Shown: piece by piece, positions 17,813-25,990 of the stretch
Numbering within the stretch: the stretch's first letter is position 1
How the letters are laid out: each line of letters opens with the position of its first letter
DNA from: Clostridium_AD estertheticum_D
GTDB taxonomy: Bacteria; Bacillota; Clostridia; Clostridiales; Clostridiaceae
Assembly: GCF_018861295.1 (NCBI RefSeq)
Contig: NZ_JAHLDM010000021.1
Location: forward strand, 33,713 to 97,712
DNA: 64,000 nt
Direction: 5' to 3'
The notes under the pieces: model-generated
Told to the model about the DNA's origin: nothing
Databases searched by the model: none
Seen by the model: the letters and a program-made list of their open reading frames with translations, nothing else
Program-made: the position numbers and the translations under genes

Positions 17813-17856
17813 TTAGCATTGAAATTAAAAAATTGATGCTAAGAAGCTTTTTTTTA
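17813..17856 (+). terminator. Terminator after the HAD phosphatase gene
   Basis: TTAGCATT and GATGCTAA form a stem with an A/T-rich loop and are followed by GAAGC and a run of T residues. Confidence 0.65.
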
Positions 17857-17866
17857 CACTTAAAAC

Positions 17867-17896
17867 TTGAATATATATTTCAATACAGTTTATAAT
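17867..17896 (+). promoter_or_regulatory. Promoter of the LevR-type regulator gene
   Basis: TTGAAT at 17867-17872 and TATAAT at 17891-17896 are 18 bases apart. Translation therefore cannot start at TTG 17867, which supports the later start at 17957. Confidence 0.65.
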
Positions 17897-17903
17897 AAAG
17901 AAA

Positions 17904-17939
17904 GTGTATTAAATGTATTAAGTGTATTAAGTATATTAA
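17904..17939 (+). repeat. Four tandem 9-bp repeats in the levR leader
   Basis: GTGTATTAA, ATGTATTAA, GTGTATTAA and GTATATTAA follow one another without gaps just after the predicted transcription start. The related AAGTGTATTG occurs in the boxes upstream of the PTS operon, so autoregulation is possible. Confidence 0.6.
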
Positions 17940-17956
17940 TTTTTGGGAGTGATAAT

Positions 17957-20749
17957 TTGAAGAGAAGTGAAAAAATCTATGAGTATATTGCTGGAAAAAC
18001 AGAAAAATTTAATCGTGAAAACTTAGAGGAAAAAATCGGTTTTAGCGCAACTGAAATATCTCAGAGTTTAGATATTTTAAGAAATAACGTAAGTATGGAA
18101 TTAAATGAATTGCTTAGGCGAGATAGAATAATAAAAATAAAATCTAGACCTGTGTTATACGTTGATAATGCTTGTTTAGAAAGACTATTGAATAAAAAGT
18201 TGCCAGTTGGGCCATTAGAAGTAAAAAATTTAAATGAATTATTCCTTAAAAAAAATAAAATTAGCCAGGAAGAATGTCCTTTTGATAAACTTATTGGAGC
18301 AAAAACTAGTCTTAAAAATCAAATTGAACAGGCAAAAGCTGCAATACTTTATCCTCCAAATGGTTTGCACACACTAATTGTTGGTCAAACAGGAGTTGGT
18401 AAAACCTTGTTTGCAAATATGATGTACAAACAAGCAAAGTATTCGAAAAAATTGGATGAAAAATCACCGTTTATAGTATTTAATTGTGCTGATTATTATA
18501 ACAATCCTCAACTTTTAATATCACATCTGTTTGGACATATTAAAGGAGCATACACCGGCGCTGATAGCGAAAAGGCTGGGATTGTTGAAAAAGCAGATAC
18601 AGGTATATTATTTCTAGATGAAATACACAGATTACCACCAGAAGGGCAGGAAATGTTGTTTTATTTTATGGATACAGGTATGTTTAATAGATTAGGTGAG
18701 ACAGAGAGAAATAGAAAATCTTGTGTTTTAATAATTGGAGCGACTACGGAGGATCCCAATTCATCACTACTAAAAACATTTGTAAGAAGAATACCGATAA
18801 TTATAACTATTCCCAACTTTGATAAAAGGACAGCCAGTGATAAAGTTGATTTTATCAAATTTTTATTAGCCAATGAGGCACATAGAGTAAACAAAGTAAT
18901 AAAAATTGAGGATGAAGCAGTGAAAGCAATTATTGGAAGCACATCTTATGGAAATATTGGTCAGATGAAATCAAATATTCAACTTATTTGCGCTAAGGGT
19001 TTTTTAAATAGTATCAATAATAAGGATTTTATAGAAATAGATTTTAAATCGCTGCCTTCCGATATTAAAAGTGGATTATTTTATCTAAGCGGCAAACGTA
19101 AAGAAATGGAAGAAATATCTGGATATTTAGATTCCAAGCTAATAGTTACTCCAGAAGGTCACAGTGTATTAATTGAAAAAGATCCTTATGATCCACCTTT
19201 TAATTTATACAAGATAATAGAAGATAAGGCAGCAATACTTAAAAAAGGTGGTGCGGATGAAGAATATATAAACAATTTTATTACAACTGATATTAATGTG
19301 CACATTAAATCCTTTTATAACAAGGTTAAAAGTGATGAGGATGGTAGAAGTAAAATATTAAAAATAGTAGATGAAGACATTCTTGAATTTTCGGAAGAAA
19401 TAATGGATATGATTGAAAAAAAACTTGATAAAACACTAACTGATAGATTTTTATATGCATTAAGTCTACATTTAAGTTCATTTTTAAACAGATTAAGTAA
19501 TCATCAAAATCTTAAGTATAAAAATATAGAGGGCATAATAGATGATAAACGTACAGAATTTAATATTGCAGTAGACGTAAAGGGAATGGTTGAAAAAAAA
19601 TATAATGTGGTTGTTCCAAAGATTGAAGTAATATATCTTACATTGTTAATCAGTTCTATTACGGAAGAACAAACAAATCAGCATGTGGCAATAATTGTAG
19701 CGGCACATGGAAGCAGCACAGCAAGTAGTATGGTTAATGTAGCAAGGCAGCTTCTAGGGGAGGCTGTAATCGAAGCAATAGATATGCCACTCGAAGTTAG
19801 TCCTACTAAAACGTTAGATGAAGTTATTGAAAAGGTTAGGGAAATAGATATGGGTAAGGGGGTCCTATTACTTGTGGATATGGGTTCACTTGTTAACTTT
19901 GAGTCTATAATAATGGAAAAAACAGATATAAAGGTTAAGACACTAGATATGGTTACTACCTCATTAGTATTAGAAGCCATAAGGAAAGCAACTATTTTAG
20001 ATATGAACTTAGATGCCTTATATAATTCTCTAAAGCAATTTAGAGGATATTCAAAGATTGAGGAAGAAAAAGGTATTAATAAAGACGATGCAAATAAGAA
20101 AAGGGCAATAATAACAATATGCGCAACTGGCGAGGGGACTGCAGTAAAGCTAAAAGAACTTGTGGAGAACATTGTTAGAAGTACAGATGAAAAAGAAATT
20201 GAAATTTTACCAATAAGCATAAAAGACATAGAAAAGGAAATAATAAAAATAAAAAATAACTATACTATTATAGCTTCTGTCGGTATAATAAACCCTAAAA
20301 TTGAAGCTCCCTTTATATCCCTTGAAGAGCTAATTAGCGGTAATGGTGAAAACATTTTAATGAGTATAATACAGAGAAAAAGCTTTAAAATTGAAAAAGG
20401 CCATGAAAATACAGTAGTTAAGGATCTATGTGAAGACAGTTTAAATCAATTTTTAACTTATTTAAACCCTTCTAAAATAATAAGCTTATTGTATCAATTC
20501 GTAAATCTTTTAGAAGAAAAAACGAAAATAAGGTTTAATAATTCAACTAAAATAAGAATAATGGTGCATGTAGGTTGTGCCCTAGAGAGAATGGTAATAA
20601 AGGATGGGTTAAAGTACAAGAGGGAAAAGGCTAACATAGATTCACACTTGGTTGAGATTATTACAGGGGCAAATAAAGTATTTAAAGATGCAATAAACAT
20701 AAGCTTAAATGAAGATGAAATATTATTTTTAGCAGAAATGATTGAATAG
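17957..20749 (+). CDS. levR: LevR-type sigma-54-dependent PTS-operon activator
   Basis: The protein (about 930 residues) starts with a winged helix-turn-helix (first 65 residues). An AAA+ sigma-54 interaction domain follows: Walker A GQTGVGKT at about 143-150, GAYTGA (the GAFTGA loop) at about 197, and Walker B LFLDEIH at about 218. Next come a PTS regulation domain, an EIIA-Man-like domain (IIVAAHGSST), an EIIB-like segment (ICATGEGTAVKLK) and a second PRD ending the protein. TTG 17957 follows GGGAGTGATAA. PRD and EIIA phosphorylation by the PTS is known to tune LevR activity. It presumably activates the sigma-54 promoter at 20935. Confidence 0.93.
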   Translation: MKRSEKIYEYIAGKTEKFNRENLEEKIGFSATEISQSLDILRNNVSMELNELLRRDRIIKIKSRPVLYVDNACLERLLNKKLPVGPLEVKNLNELFLKKNKISQEECPFDKLIGAKTSLKNQIEQAKAAILYPPNGLHTLIVGQTGVGKTLFANMMYKQAKYSKKLDEKSPFIVFNCADYYNNPQLLISHLFGHIKGAYTGADSEKAGIVEKADTGILFLDEIHRLPPEGQEMLFYFMDTGMFNRLGETERNRKSCVLIIGATTEDPNSSLLKTFVRRIPIIITIPNFDKRTASDKVDFIKFLLANEAHRVNKVIKIEDEAVKAIIGSTSYGNIGQMKSNIQLICAKGFLNSINNKDFIEIDFKSLPSDIKSGLFYLSGKRKEMEEISGYLDSKLIVTPEGHSVLIEKDPYDPPFNLYKIIEDKAAILKKGGADEEYINNFITTDINVHIKSFYNKVKSDEDGRSKILKIVDEDILEFSEEIMDMIEKKLDKTLTDRFLYALSLHLSSFLNRLSNHQNLKYKNIEGIIDDKRTEFNIAVDVKGMVEKKYNVVVPKIEVIYLTLLISSITEEQTNQHVAIIVAAHGSSTASSMVNVARQLLGEAVIEAIDMPLEVSPTKTLDEVIEKVREIDMGKGVLLLVDMGSLVNFESIIMEKTDIKVKTLDMVTTSLVLEAIRKATILDMNLDALYNSLKQFRGYSKIEEEKGINKDDANKKRAIITICATGEGTAVKLKELVENIVRSTDEKEIEILPISIKDIEKEIIKIKNNYTIIASVGIINPKIEAPFISLEELISGNGENILMSIIQRKSFKIEKGHENTVVKDLCEDSLNQFLTYLNPSKIISLLYQFVNLLEEKTKIRFNNSTKIRIMVHVGCALERMVIKDGLKYKREKANIDSHLVEIITGANKVFKDAINISLNEDEILFLAEMIE

Positions 20750-20761
20750 AAAACAATATAC

Positions 20762-20842
20762 TGATACACTTCTCTTTTGATACACTTTTTTATAAGTGAA
20801 AAACTAAAGTTAGTATTGAAATTAAAAAAGAAGTGTATTGAT
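20762..20842 (+). promoter_or_regulatory. Candidate upstream activating boxes for LevR
   Basis: TGATACACTT occurs twice as a direct repeat (20762-20771 and 20778-20787). An inverted near-copy, AAGTGTATTG, lies at 20831-20840. They are 95-170 bases upstream of the -24/-12 promoter, the usual distance for an enhancer-binding activator. Confidence 0.55.
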
Positions 20843-20934
20843 ATAAAAAAAATAAAAAAAATTAGAAATAAAAAATGGCTATTTTAAAAGAGTTAACACA
20901 AATATAATAAACAATACACTATTTTGGCACGACA

Positions 20935-20950
20935 GTTGCTATATGAATAG
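20935..20950 (+). promoter_or_regulatory. Sigma-54 (-24/-12) promoter of the mannose-family PTS operon
   Basis: TGGCAC at 20935-20940, a five-base spacer and TTGCT at 20946-20950 match the -24/-12 consensus exactly. Transcription would start around 20960, 35 bases before the first PTS gene. It requires RpoN and an activator, and a LevR gene lies immediately upstream. Confidence 0.9.
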
Positions 20951-20994
20951 TAAGACAACTTAGGTGAAAGTGCTGATAAGGAGGATGATTTATA

Positions 20995-21468
20995 ATGAAT
21001 ATAGTGCTTGCAAGAATTGATGACAGATTAATACATGGTCAAGTAGCAACAATTTGGTCGAAAGCCACAAAATGTCAAAGAATAATTGTATGTAATGATG
21101 ATGTAACAAAGGACTCAATCAGAAAGACACTTTTGGAACAAGTTGCACCTCCAGGAATTAAATCAAGTGTTGTAGGAATTGATGAAGCAATAAGAGCTTA
21201 TAATATTCCCAAATACAAAAATGATAGAGTGCTATTTTTATTCACTAATCCAACTGATGTTGTAAGAATGGTTGAAGGCGGAGTAGCCATAAAGAGTGTA
21301 AATATTGGTGGTATGTCATTTCAAGCAGGAAAGAAACAAATAACTAGTGTAGTATCAGTAGATGATACAGATATTAAAGCTTTCAAAAAATTAAATGAAA
21401 AAGGCATTGAACTAGAAATAAGAAAAATTTCTTCGGATTCAAAAGTAGATTTAATGTCAAAACTATAA
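20995..21468 (+). CDS. PTS mannose-family IIB subunit (stand-alone)
   Basis: This 157-residue protein is a complete EIIB of the Man family. The phosphorylated histidine is H14 in ARIDDRLIHGQVATIW, and the binding segment LFLFTNPTDVVRMVEGG is present. It is the first gene after the sigma-54 promoter. A second EIIB is fused to EIIA in the next gene, so this copy is extra. Its arginine codons are mostly AGA, like the rest of the window and unlike the next four genes. Confidence 0.93.
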   Translation: MNIVLARIDDRLIHGQVATIWSKATKCQRIIVCNDDVTKDSIRKTLLEQVAPPGIKSSVVGIDEAIRAYNIPKYKNDRVLFLFTNPTDVVRMVEGGVAIKSVNIGGMSFQAGKKQITSVVSVDDTDIKAFKKLNEKGIELEIRKISSDSKVDLMSKL

Positions 21469-21595
21469 GATTTAATGGGTTTTAATTGTAATCGTTACGA
21501 TTGATTGTGATGAGCTACAATAATTTTGGTTACAGGTTTTTCGAAACTTTTATATAAATTTTACTGTAACAAATAAAAAATAGGAGGTATAAAAG

Positions 21596-22573
21596 ATGGT
21601 AGGAATAGTTCTTGCTAGTCATGGAGAATTTGCTAAAGGCATCTTGCAATCTGGTGCGATGATTTTCGGAGAACAAGAAAACGTACAAGCGGTTACATTG
21701 ATGCCTAGTGAAGGCCCTGATGATGTTAAAGCAAAAATGAAAGATGCAATCGCATCTTTTGACAACCAAGATGAGGTTTTATTCTTAGTTGATCTATGGG
21801 GCGGTACACCATTCAACCAAGCGAATAGTCTATTTGAAGAACACAAAGACAAATGGGCAATCGTAGCTGGTATGAATCTACCGATGGTGATTGAAGCTTA
21901 TTCTTCACGTTCTTCAATGGAATCTGCACAGGAAATTGCAACTTTTATTTTAAACTCAGCTAAAGAAGGAATTAAAGTTAAGCCTGAAGAATTAGAACCC
22001 AAAGATAATGGTAAATCTTCGCAAGCAAACGCAGGGATTTCTAATGCAGGTGCACCTGGATCATTCGAATATGTTTTAGCTCGTATTGACTCTCGTTTAC
22101 TTCATGGACAAATAGCGACTGCTTGGTCAAAAGATGTTCTACCTACACGAATTATTGTAGTATCAGATGCAGTAGCCAAAGATGAACTTCGTAGTAAATT
22201 GATAACGCAAGCTGCTCCTCCAGGTGTTAAAGCTCATGTTGTTCCAGTTAGTCAAATGATTAAACTTGCAAAAAATGATAAACAATTTGGCGGACAACGT
22301 GCATTGCTTCTTTTTGAAAATCCACAAGATGTACTTCGTGCGGTAGAAGGTGGAGTACCACTTAAGACAATCAATATTGGCTCTATGGCTCATGCTATAG
22401 GTAAAGTTCAACCAAACAAAGTACTTGCTTTCAATCAAGACGATATTGATACCTTCAAGAAGCTTAAACAAGCTGGACTTACTTTTGATGTTCGTAAAGT
22501 TCCAAATGATTCAAAGGGAAATATGGATGAAATTCTTAAAAAAGCACAAGCAGAATTAAATAAACTGAAATAA
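21596..22573 (+). CDS. manX: PTS mannose-family IIAB component
   Basis: EIIA occupies about residues 1-130 with the phosphorylated H9 in LASHGEFAKG. A short linker with Asn, Ala and Gly follows, then EIIB from about 157 with the active histidine in ARIDSRLLHGQIATAW. The protein passes phosphate from HPr to the sugar during import through IIC/IID. The start follows TAGGAGGTATAAAAG. Arginine is written mostly as CGT here, unlike in most of the window. Confidence 0.95.
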   Translation: MVGIVLASHGEFAKGILQSGAMIFGEQENVQAVTLMPSEGPDDVKAKMKDAIASFDNQDEVLFLVDLWGGTPFNQANSLFEEHKDKWAIVAGMNLPMVIEAYSSRSSMESAQEIATFILNSAKEGIKVKPEELEPKDNGKSSQANAGISNAGAPGSFEYVLARIDSRLLHGQIATAWSKDVLPTRIIVVSDAVAKDELRSKLITQAAPPGVKAHVVPVSQMIKLAKNDKQFGGQRALLLFENPQDVLRAVEGGVPLKTINIGSMAHAIGKVQPNKVLAFNQDDIDTFKKLKQAGLTFDVRKVPNDSKGNMDEILKKAQAELNKLK

Positions 22574-22618
22574 TTTAACTATTTAACTATTTTAAATGAA
22601 AAAGGGGGATTAATAATC

Positions 22619-23425
22619 ATGGATATAAATATAATCCAAATGATATTAGTCGTTATCGTGGCATTTCTAGCTGGTATGGAAGGTGTCTTGGATGCATTTG
22701 ATTTCCATCAACCAGTAATTGCATGTACGTTAATCGGCTTAGTTACAGGTAACTTGTTACCATGCCTAATATTAGGTGGTAGTCTTCAAATGATTGCTTT
22801 AGGTTGGGCAAACATAGGTGCTGCTGTAGCACCAGATGCAGCACTTGCATCTGTTGCATCCGCAATTATTTTAGTTCTTGGTGGACAAGGTACAGCAGGA
22901 GTTCCAGCAGCTATCGCTATTGCTGTTCCACTAGCAGTTGCAGGTCTATTATTAACAATTCTTTGTCGTACAATTGCTACAGCGTTTGCACATTTTATGG
23001 ATGCTGCTGCTAAAGAAGGAAATATCGGAAAAGTTGAAATGTGGCATATAATTGCTATTTGCATGCAGGGTTTACGTAATGCAATCCCAGCAGCCTTGAT
23101 TTTAGCAGTTGGTGCTGGTCCGATTAAGACAGCACTTGAACTTATGCCTACATGGCTCACAGGTGGACTCGCAATCGGTGGTGGAATGGTCGTAGCTGTT
23201 GGTTATGCAATGGTAATCAACATGATGGCTACAAAAGAAGTATGGCCATTCTTTGCAATTGGTTTTGTACTTGCAACTATTTCACAAATTACACTTATCG
23301 GACTAGGGGCAATCGGTGTATGTGTGGCTCTTATTTACTTAAAGCTTACTAAACAAGGTGGCTCAGGTAATGGTGGAAGCTCAAATACTGGTGATCCATT
23401 AGGCGATATTATTGACACTTACTAA
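22619..23425 (+). CDS. manY: PTS mannose-family IIC component
   Basis: The 268-residue membrane protein has the EIIC-Man helices, beginning IIQMILVVIVAFLAGMEG, and the conserved stretch with QPVIACTLIGLVTGN and the ALGWANIGAAVAPDAAL segment. Together with IID it forms the sugar channel. A glycine/serine-rich tail (about 243-258) ends the protein. RBS AAAGGGGG. It overlaps none of its neighbours, but IID starts only 19 bases on. Confidence 0.95.
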   Translation: MDINIIQMILVVIVAFLAGMEGVLDAFDFHQPVIACTLIGLVTGNLLPCLILGGSLQMIALGWANIGAAVAPDAALASVASAIILVLGGQGTAGVPAAIAIAVPLAVAGLLLTILCRTIATAFAHFMDAAAKEGNIGKVEMWHIIAICMQGLRNAIPAALILAVGAGPIKTALELMPTWLTGGLAIGGGMVVAVGYAMVINMMATKEVWPFFAIGFVLATISQITLIGLGAIGVCVALIYLKLTKQGGSGNGGSSNTGDPLGDIIDTY

Positions 23426-23444
23426 GAAAGGGGGGAATACTAAA

Positions 23445-24356
23445 ATGGTAAATAAATTAAAATTAACAAAAAAAGATCGTATTTCTGTTTGGTGGCATTC
23501 AACTTTCATTCAAGGTTCTTGGAACTACGAAAGAATGCAAAACGGTGGCTGGGCATATGCATTAATACCCGCAATCAAAAAATTATATAAGACTAAAGAA
23601 GATCGTGCAGCTGCACTAAAACGTCACTTGGAGTTCTTTAACACTCATCCATATGTGGCTTCACCAATCATTGGTGTAACATTAGCATTAGAAGAAGACC
23701 GTGCAAATGGTTTACCAATTGATGACATAACTATTCAAGGTGTTAAAATTGGTATGATGGGACCTTTAGCTGGTATTGGTGATCCAGTGTTCTGGTTTAC
23801 TGTTAGACCGATTTTAGGGGCATTAGCTGGTTCTCTTGCTATGGCTGGTAACATACTTGGACCAATTATCTTTTTCGTAGTTTGGAATGCCATCCGTATG
23901 TCATTTACATGGTATACACAAGAGTTTGGTTACAAAGCAGGTTCTAAAATTACTGATGATGTATCAGGTAATTTACTACAAGATGTTACAAAAGGAGCAT
24001 CCATCCTTGGTATGTTCATTTTGGGATCATTAGTTAACAGATGGGTAACTGTTGTATTTACACCTATAGTATCAACAGTTAAGTTAGCTAATGGTGCTTT
24101 CATTGATTGGAGCAAAATACCTGCTGGAGCAGAAGGTATTAAACAAGCTCTTTTGCAACAAAAAGGCGGTTTGTCATTAACTCCTGATAAGGTTACTACA
24201 CTACAAAACAACTTAGATTCTTTGATTCCTGGACTTGCAGGATTAGGATTGACATTACTATGCATGTGGTTGCTTAAGAAGAAAATATCTCCAATTACAA
24301 TTATTTTTGGGCTGTTCGCAGTAGGAATCGTTTTCCACTTAATCGGTTTAATGTAA
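23445..24356 (+). CDS. manZ: PTS mannose-family IID component
   Basis: The 303-residue protein carries the IID markers QGSWNYERMQNGGWAYA near the N-terminus and GMMGPLAGIGDPVFW in the middle, with C-terminal membrane helices. ATG 23445 has AAGGGGGGAA upstream; an in-frame ATG at 23412 inside the IIC gene would add 11 residues and has no ribosome site. It completes the permease. The transported sugar could be mannose, glucose, fructose or another hexose. Confidence 0.95.
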   Translation: MVNKLKLTKKDRISVWWHSTFIQGSWNYERMQNGGWAYALIPAIKKLYKTKEDRAAALKRHLEFFNTHPYVASPIIGVTLALEEDRANGLPIDDITIQGVKIGMMGPLAGIGDPVFWFTVRPILGALAGSLAMAGNILGPIIFFVVWNAIRMSFTWYTQEFGYKAGSKITDDVSGNLLQDVTKGASILGMFILGSLVNRWVTVVFTPIVSTVKLANGAFIDWSKIPAGAEGIKQALLQQKGGLSLTPDKVTTLQNNLDSLIPGLAGLGLTLLCMWLLKKKISPITIIFGLFAVGIVFHLIGLM

Positions 24357-24368
24357 TATTTTTTACTC

Positions 24369-24397
24369 AACCTGGGCTTTTGGCCTGGGTTTTTTTA
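24369..24397 (+). terminator. Terminator after the PTS permease genes
   Basis: AACCTGGGC pairs with GCCTGGGTT (two G-U pairs) and is followed by seven T residues. ManO lies beyond it, so its expression is either by read-through or from a separate promoter. Confidence 0.8.
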
Positions 24398-24542
24398 TTA
24401 CTAAAACTGTTTTGGCGGTTGTGATCTGTGGCACTTGATTATTTCATTTTAAGAAGGTATATTATATACTATAGTCAAGAAGTAAAAAAGTTATTAATTA
24501 ATAGAAAAAAATGTGTGCATAAATAGAAAAGAGGTAGATCGT

Positions 24543-24917
24543 ATGGTTCAATCACTCAATACAAAGGTGGATTTAGTAATTGATGCAACATGGCTTACAG
24601 GCTCTACAGATTATGGAAAAATTATGATTGGCGACAAAGGTTTTGAGTTTTATTGTTCTCGTGATTCTCGCAAAAATGTTCAAATTCCTTGGGAAGATGT
24701 TGACAAGGTCATTGCGTCCGTAATGCTAAAAGGAAAGTGGATTCCGCGATATGCGATTAAAAATAAGAAAAATGTTAACTATATTTTTTCTTCTAAAGAT
24801 CCCAAAAGAGTGCTTCGTGCTATTCGAAAATATGTTGACCCCAATAATATGGTTAATTCGTTAAGTTTTTTTGATGTTGTAAAGCGAGCGGTTAAATCGA
24901 GATTTAAGAAGGGTTGA
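24543..24917 (+). CDS. manO: DUF956 family protein (ManO)
   Basis: The 125-residue cytosolic protein matches DUF956 over its full length, including ATWLTGSTDYGKIMIGDKGFE-like start, IPWEDVDKVIASV and WIPRYAIKN. ManO genes are regularly the last gene of Man-PTS operons in lactic acid bacteria and listeria and have been linked to control of that operon; the mechanism is not known. ATG 24543 follows GAGGTAGATCGT. Confidence 0.9.
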   Translation: MVQSLNTKVDLVIDATWLTGSTDYGKIMIGDKGFEFYCSRDSRKNVQIPWEDVDKVIASVMLKGKWIPRYAIKNKKNVNYIFSSKDPKRVLRAIRKYVDPNNMVNSLSFFDVVKRAVKSRFKKG

Positions 24918-24990
24918 TCAACTAAAATTTCCTGATTCTATAAGCAACTGGTTCGTTTTCAAGGTGATTTTGATAAAATTACATACTAAA

Positions 24991-25030
24991 TAACATGTTA
25001 ATTAACACTTTAATTAGCATGTTATTTTTT
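24991..25030 (+). terminator. Terminator after manO
   Basis: AACATGTTAATTA and TAATTAGCATGTT form a long imperfect stem followed by ATTTTTT. The rest of 24918-25186 holds no gene I can support. Confidence 0.75.
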
Positions 25031-25186
25031 ATTGGTAATGCTATATTTATCTTCATAAGATTATGTGCTATTTGATATGATAATAGATATACTACAGTAA
25101 TAAATTGCATTTGAAAAATATAGAAAATATGTTATAATTTAAGTAGTCTTTTTGATAAAGAAATAGATTTTTCGGAGGGGATATGA

Positions 25187-25666
25187 ATGGATACTAGGAT
25201 AAAAATAATTCTTATTATGGATATTATTGCTTTTTTAATGATGTTCAGAAAATTATATACAGTAAGCCATCATGGAAAACTTATTATAAACACAAACAAA
25301 AATAGAATTTGGGCTATCATTTGGTCTATCCTTTGGGCTGTGATGATTATCTCATGGTGCATATTAGTGTATCTTCATTATATGGATAACACTTATAATA
25401 ATATTTTAATGGACATATTTTGGATTGAAATCTCAATTTATAATATAATAAGGGGTTCACATAGTTCAGAAATAAGAGAAAATGGGATATATGGTTCTGG
25501 AAAATTTTATAAATGGTCTAAAGTTAAAAGTTATAGTTGGATATTACCAACTACTATTAAATTTGAAGTCAGTACATTTTTCAAAACTAATTACAGTTTT
25601 GAATTTACCATAAACGAAGAATTAAAATCAAAAGTAAATGAAAGAGTACAAAAGTACGTTATTTAA
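25187..25666 (+). CDS. Small membrane protein, DUF5673-like
   Basis: This 159-residue protein has one hydrophobic segment near the N-terminus (about 5-22) and two more (about 42-65 and 72-90). A soluble C-terminal part follows with EIRENGIYGSGKFYKWSKV and SYSWILPTTIKFEV. That pattern resembles DUF5673, in which a membrane anchor carries a PH-like beta domain; the function is unknown. The ribosome site is CGGAGGGG. It stands alone. Confidence 0.6.
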   Translation: MDTRIKIILIMDIIAFLMMFRKLYTVSHHGKLIINTNKNRIWAIIWSILWAVMIISWCILVYLHYMDNTYNNILMDIFWIEISIYNIIRGSHSSEIRENGIYGSGKFYKWSKVKSYSWILPTTIKFEVSTFFKTNYSFEFTINEELKSKVNERVQKYVI

Positions 25667-25710
25667 TGTTTAATATAGGTATGCAATATCATTATGAATT
25701 TTTTTCAGAA

Positions 25711-25963
25711 GTAACTCCAAATAATAAGAGCAGAAACAATTGAAAATCCATTTAGTAATTCTTGTTTTGCAAATATAAAATTCTCGTGAGACTGACAGGA
25801 AGTCAGGCTAGCGAATCCGAGACAGGAAGTTTAGTGTGAGTACGTAACAATTAATAATTGTTACGCGCCCCAGAGAACTACCCAGAGGTAGAGAATTTTA
25901 TATTAGAAAAACAATAGAATATCTTAATGGATTTTCATGTTTTAATCTATTATTTGGAGTCAC
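25711..25963. repeat. Large inverted-repeat element with GC-richer core (structured RNA or mobile element)
   Basis: Two imperfect arms of about 78 bases (25711-25788 and the complement of about 25888-25963) share, in order, ACTCCAAATAATA, GAAAATCCATT and ATATAAAATTCTC. Between them lies a core of about 105 bases that is clearly richer in GC than the flanks. It contains further helices such as CTGAC/GTCAG and GTAACAATT/AATTGTTAC. CAGAA occurs at both outer edges, possibly a target duplication. No protein is encoded. It fills most of the 324-base gap between genes. Confidence 0.7.
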
Positions 25964-25990
25964 GCAGAAGAAGCTTCATAGGTAGCACTT

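Noticed and set aside
17867..17956. N-terminal extension of LevR from TTG 17867
   Set aside because: It overlaps a good -35/-10 promoter and encodes only the 9-bp repeats.
19678..20229. Long antisense open frame (183 codons) over levR
   Set aside because: It has no ribosome site or family resemblance and mirrors a well-supported gene.
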